Origin: Desulfosarcina alkanivorans
GTDB taxonomy: Bacteria > Desulfobacterota > Desulfobacteria > Desulfobacterales > Desulfosarcinaceae
DNA: 64,000 bases
Direction of reading: 5' to 3'
Assembly (NCBI RefSeq): GCF_009688945.1
Contig: NZ_AP021874.1
Span: 4,464,001 to 4,528,000, forward strand
Shown here: piece after piece, positions 63,786 to 64,000 of the stretch
Layout of the letters: the number at the start of each line of letters is the position of its first letter
Position numbering within the stretch: the first letter of the stretch is position 1
The notes under the pieces: generated by a model
Databases searched by the model: none
What the model saw: the letters and a program-made list of their open reading frames with translations, nothing else
What the model was told of the DNA's origin: nothing
Program-made: the position numbers and the translations under genes

Positions 63786-64000
63786 CCATCGAATTCTGGA
63801 TTCTGCTGGTGCTGGCATCGGCCGCCGGTGCATGGGGAGGATATCAATTGCGGCGTCAGCGTAAACGGGTGCACAAATTGAAACAATCCCTGCTGGAGAT
63901 CAATCAGCACACCCACGAACGGGAAGCATCCTACGCGGAAGACAAGGCCAGGTGGGAGCAGACGGAAGAGAAACTGCGCAACTTTCTGCAGTTGATGGAC
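63782..64000 (+). CDS. Membrane-anchored signalling protein, N-terminus only
   Basis: The 73 visible residues run off the right edge. One transmembrane helix (FWILLVLASAAGAWGGY), a basic stretch, then a coiled coil (LKQSLLEINQHTHEREASYAE) leading to KLRNFLQLMD, typical of the linker before a PAS domain in sensor kinases or GGDEF proteins. Translationally coupled to the AraC gene. Confidence 0.6.
   Translation, partial: MTIEFWILLVLASAAGAWGGYQLRRQRKRVHKLKQSLLEINQHTHEREASYAEDKARWEQTEEKLRNFLQLMD

Overview
The window is GC-rich chromosomal DNA with closely packed genes and start/stop overlaps. The gene set is a molybdopterin oxidoreductase, an OYE-family flavoprotein, a BMP-type ABC importer, GltBD, PtsP, GlnK-AmtB with a sigma-54-type promoter, and a MukBEF-like Wadjet operon. 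Together with the style of the intergenic palindromic repeats, this suggests a Desulfobacterota (delta-proteobacterial) genome. That assignment is inference; no rRNA or other phylogenetic marker lies in the window.

Layout. (1) 1-10.7 kb is a catabolic/uptake region: the start of a molybdopterin oxidoreductase running off the left edge, a divergent GlxA-type AraC regulator, a Rieske-like protein, an OYE-family oxidoreductase, and a minus-strand operon of BMP substrate-binding protein, two-domain ABC ATPase, two permeases and a CodA-like cytosine deaminase. (2) 10.7-18.9 kb is an AT-richer accessory island. It holds about 1 kb without genes, a small membrane protein, an ImmA/IrrE-DUF4411 pair, two HigBA modules and one HicAB module. 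Three copies of a ~335-bp repeat separate the toxin-antitoxin (TA) modules. An ATC-hydrolase-like protein and a DUF4405 membrane protein follow. (3) 19.3-28.8 kb is a five-gene minus-strand operon: Wadjet jetA-jetB-jetC-jetD plus an overlapping fifth gene, an SF2 helicase whose C-terminus ends in a sliding-clamp-type motif. (4) 28.9-36.1 kb carries gabD, a nitroreductase, a large MscS-type channel and ptsP. (5) 36.5-51.4 kb is a nitrogen-assimilation region: gltB-gltD, glnK-amtB behind a sigma-54-type promoter, an XRE-cupin regulator, a class II amidotransferase, a 1028-residue GltB-like fusion and a type III glutamine synthetase (glnT). (6) 51.7-64 kb carries YbaK-like deacylase, lysA, a PNPOx-like protein overlapping a PEP-synthase-like enzyme, two small proteins, an M1 aminopeptidase, a truncated endonuclease/exonuclease/phosphatase gene, a threonine-dehydratase-like enzyme, a broken aldo/keto reductase, an AraC regulator and the start of a membrane-anchored protein.

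The strongest candidate for something new is the Wadjet operon with its coupled helicase. JetC also has non-canonical Walker A and B motifs. The second is the TA island: three TA operons of two families have a promoter whose -10 box lies 6-8 bases before the toxin start codon, predicting leaderless toxin mRNAs, while the downstream antitoxins have normal Shine-Dalgarno sites. The third is the GltB-like fusion, which carries a second, degenerate copy of the FMN domain and sits between a regulator, an amidotransferase and glnT.
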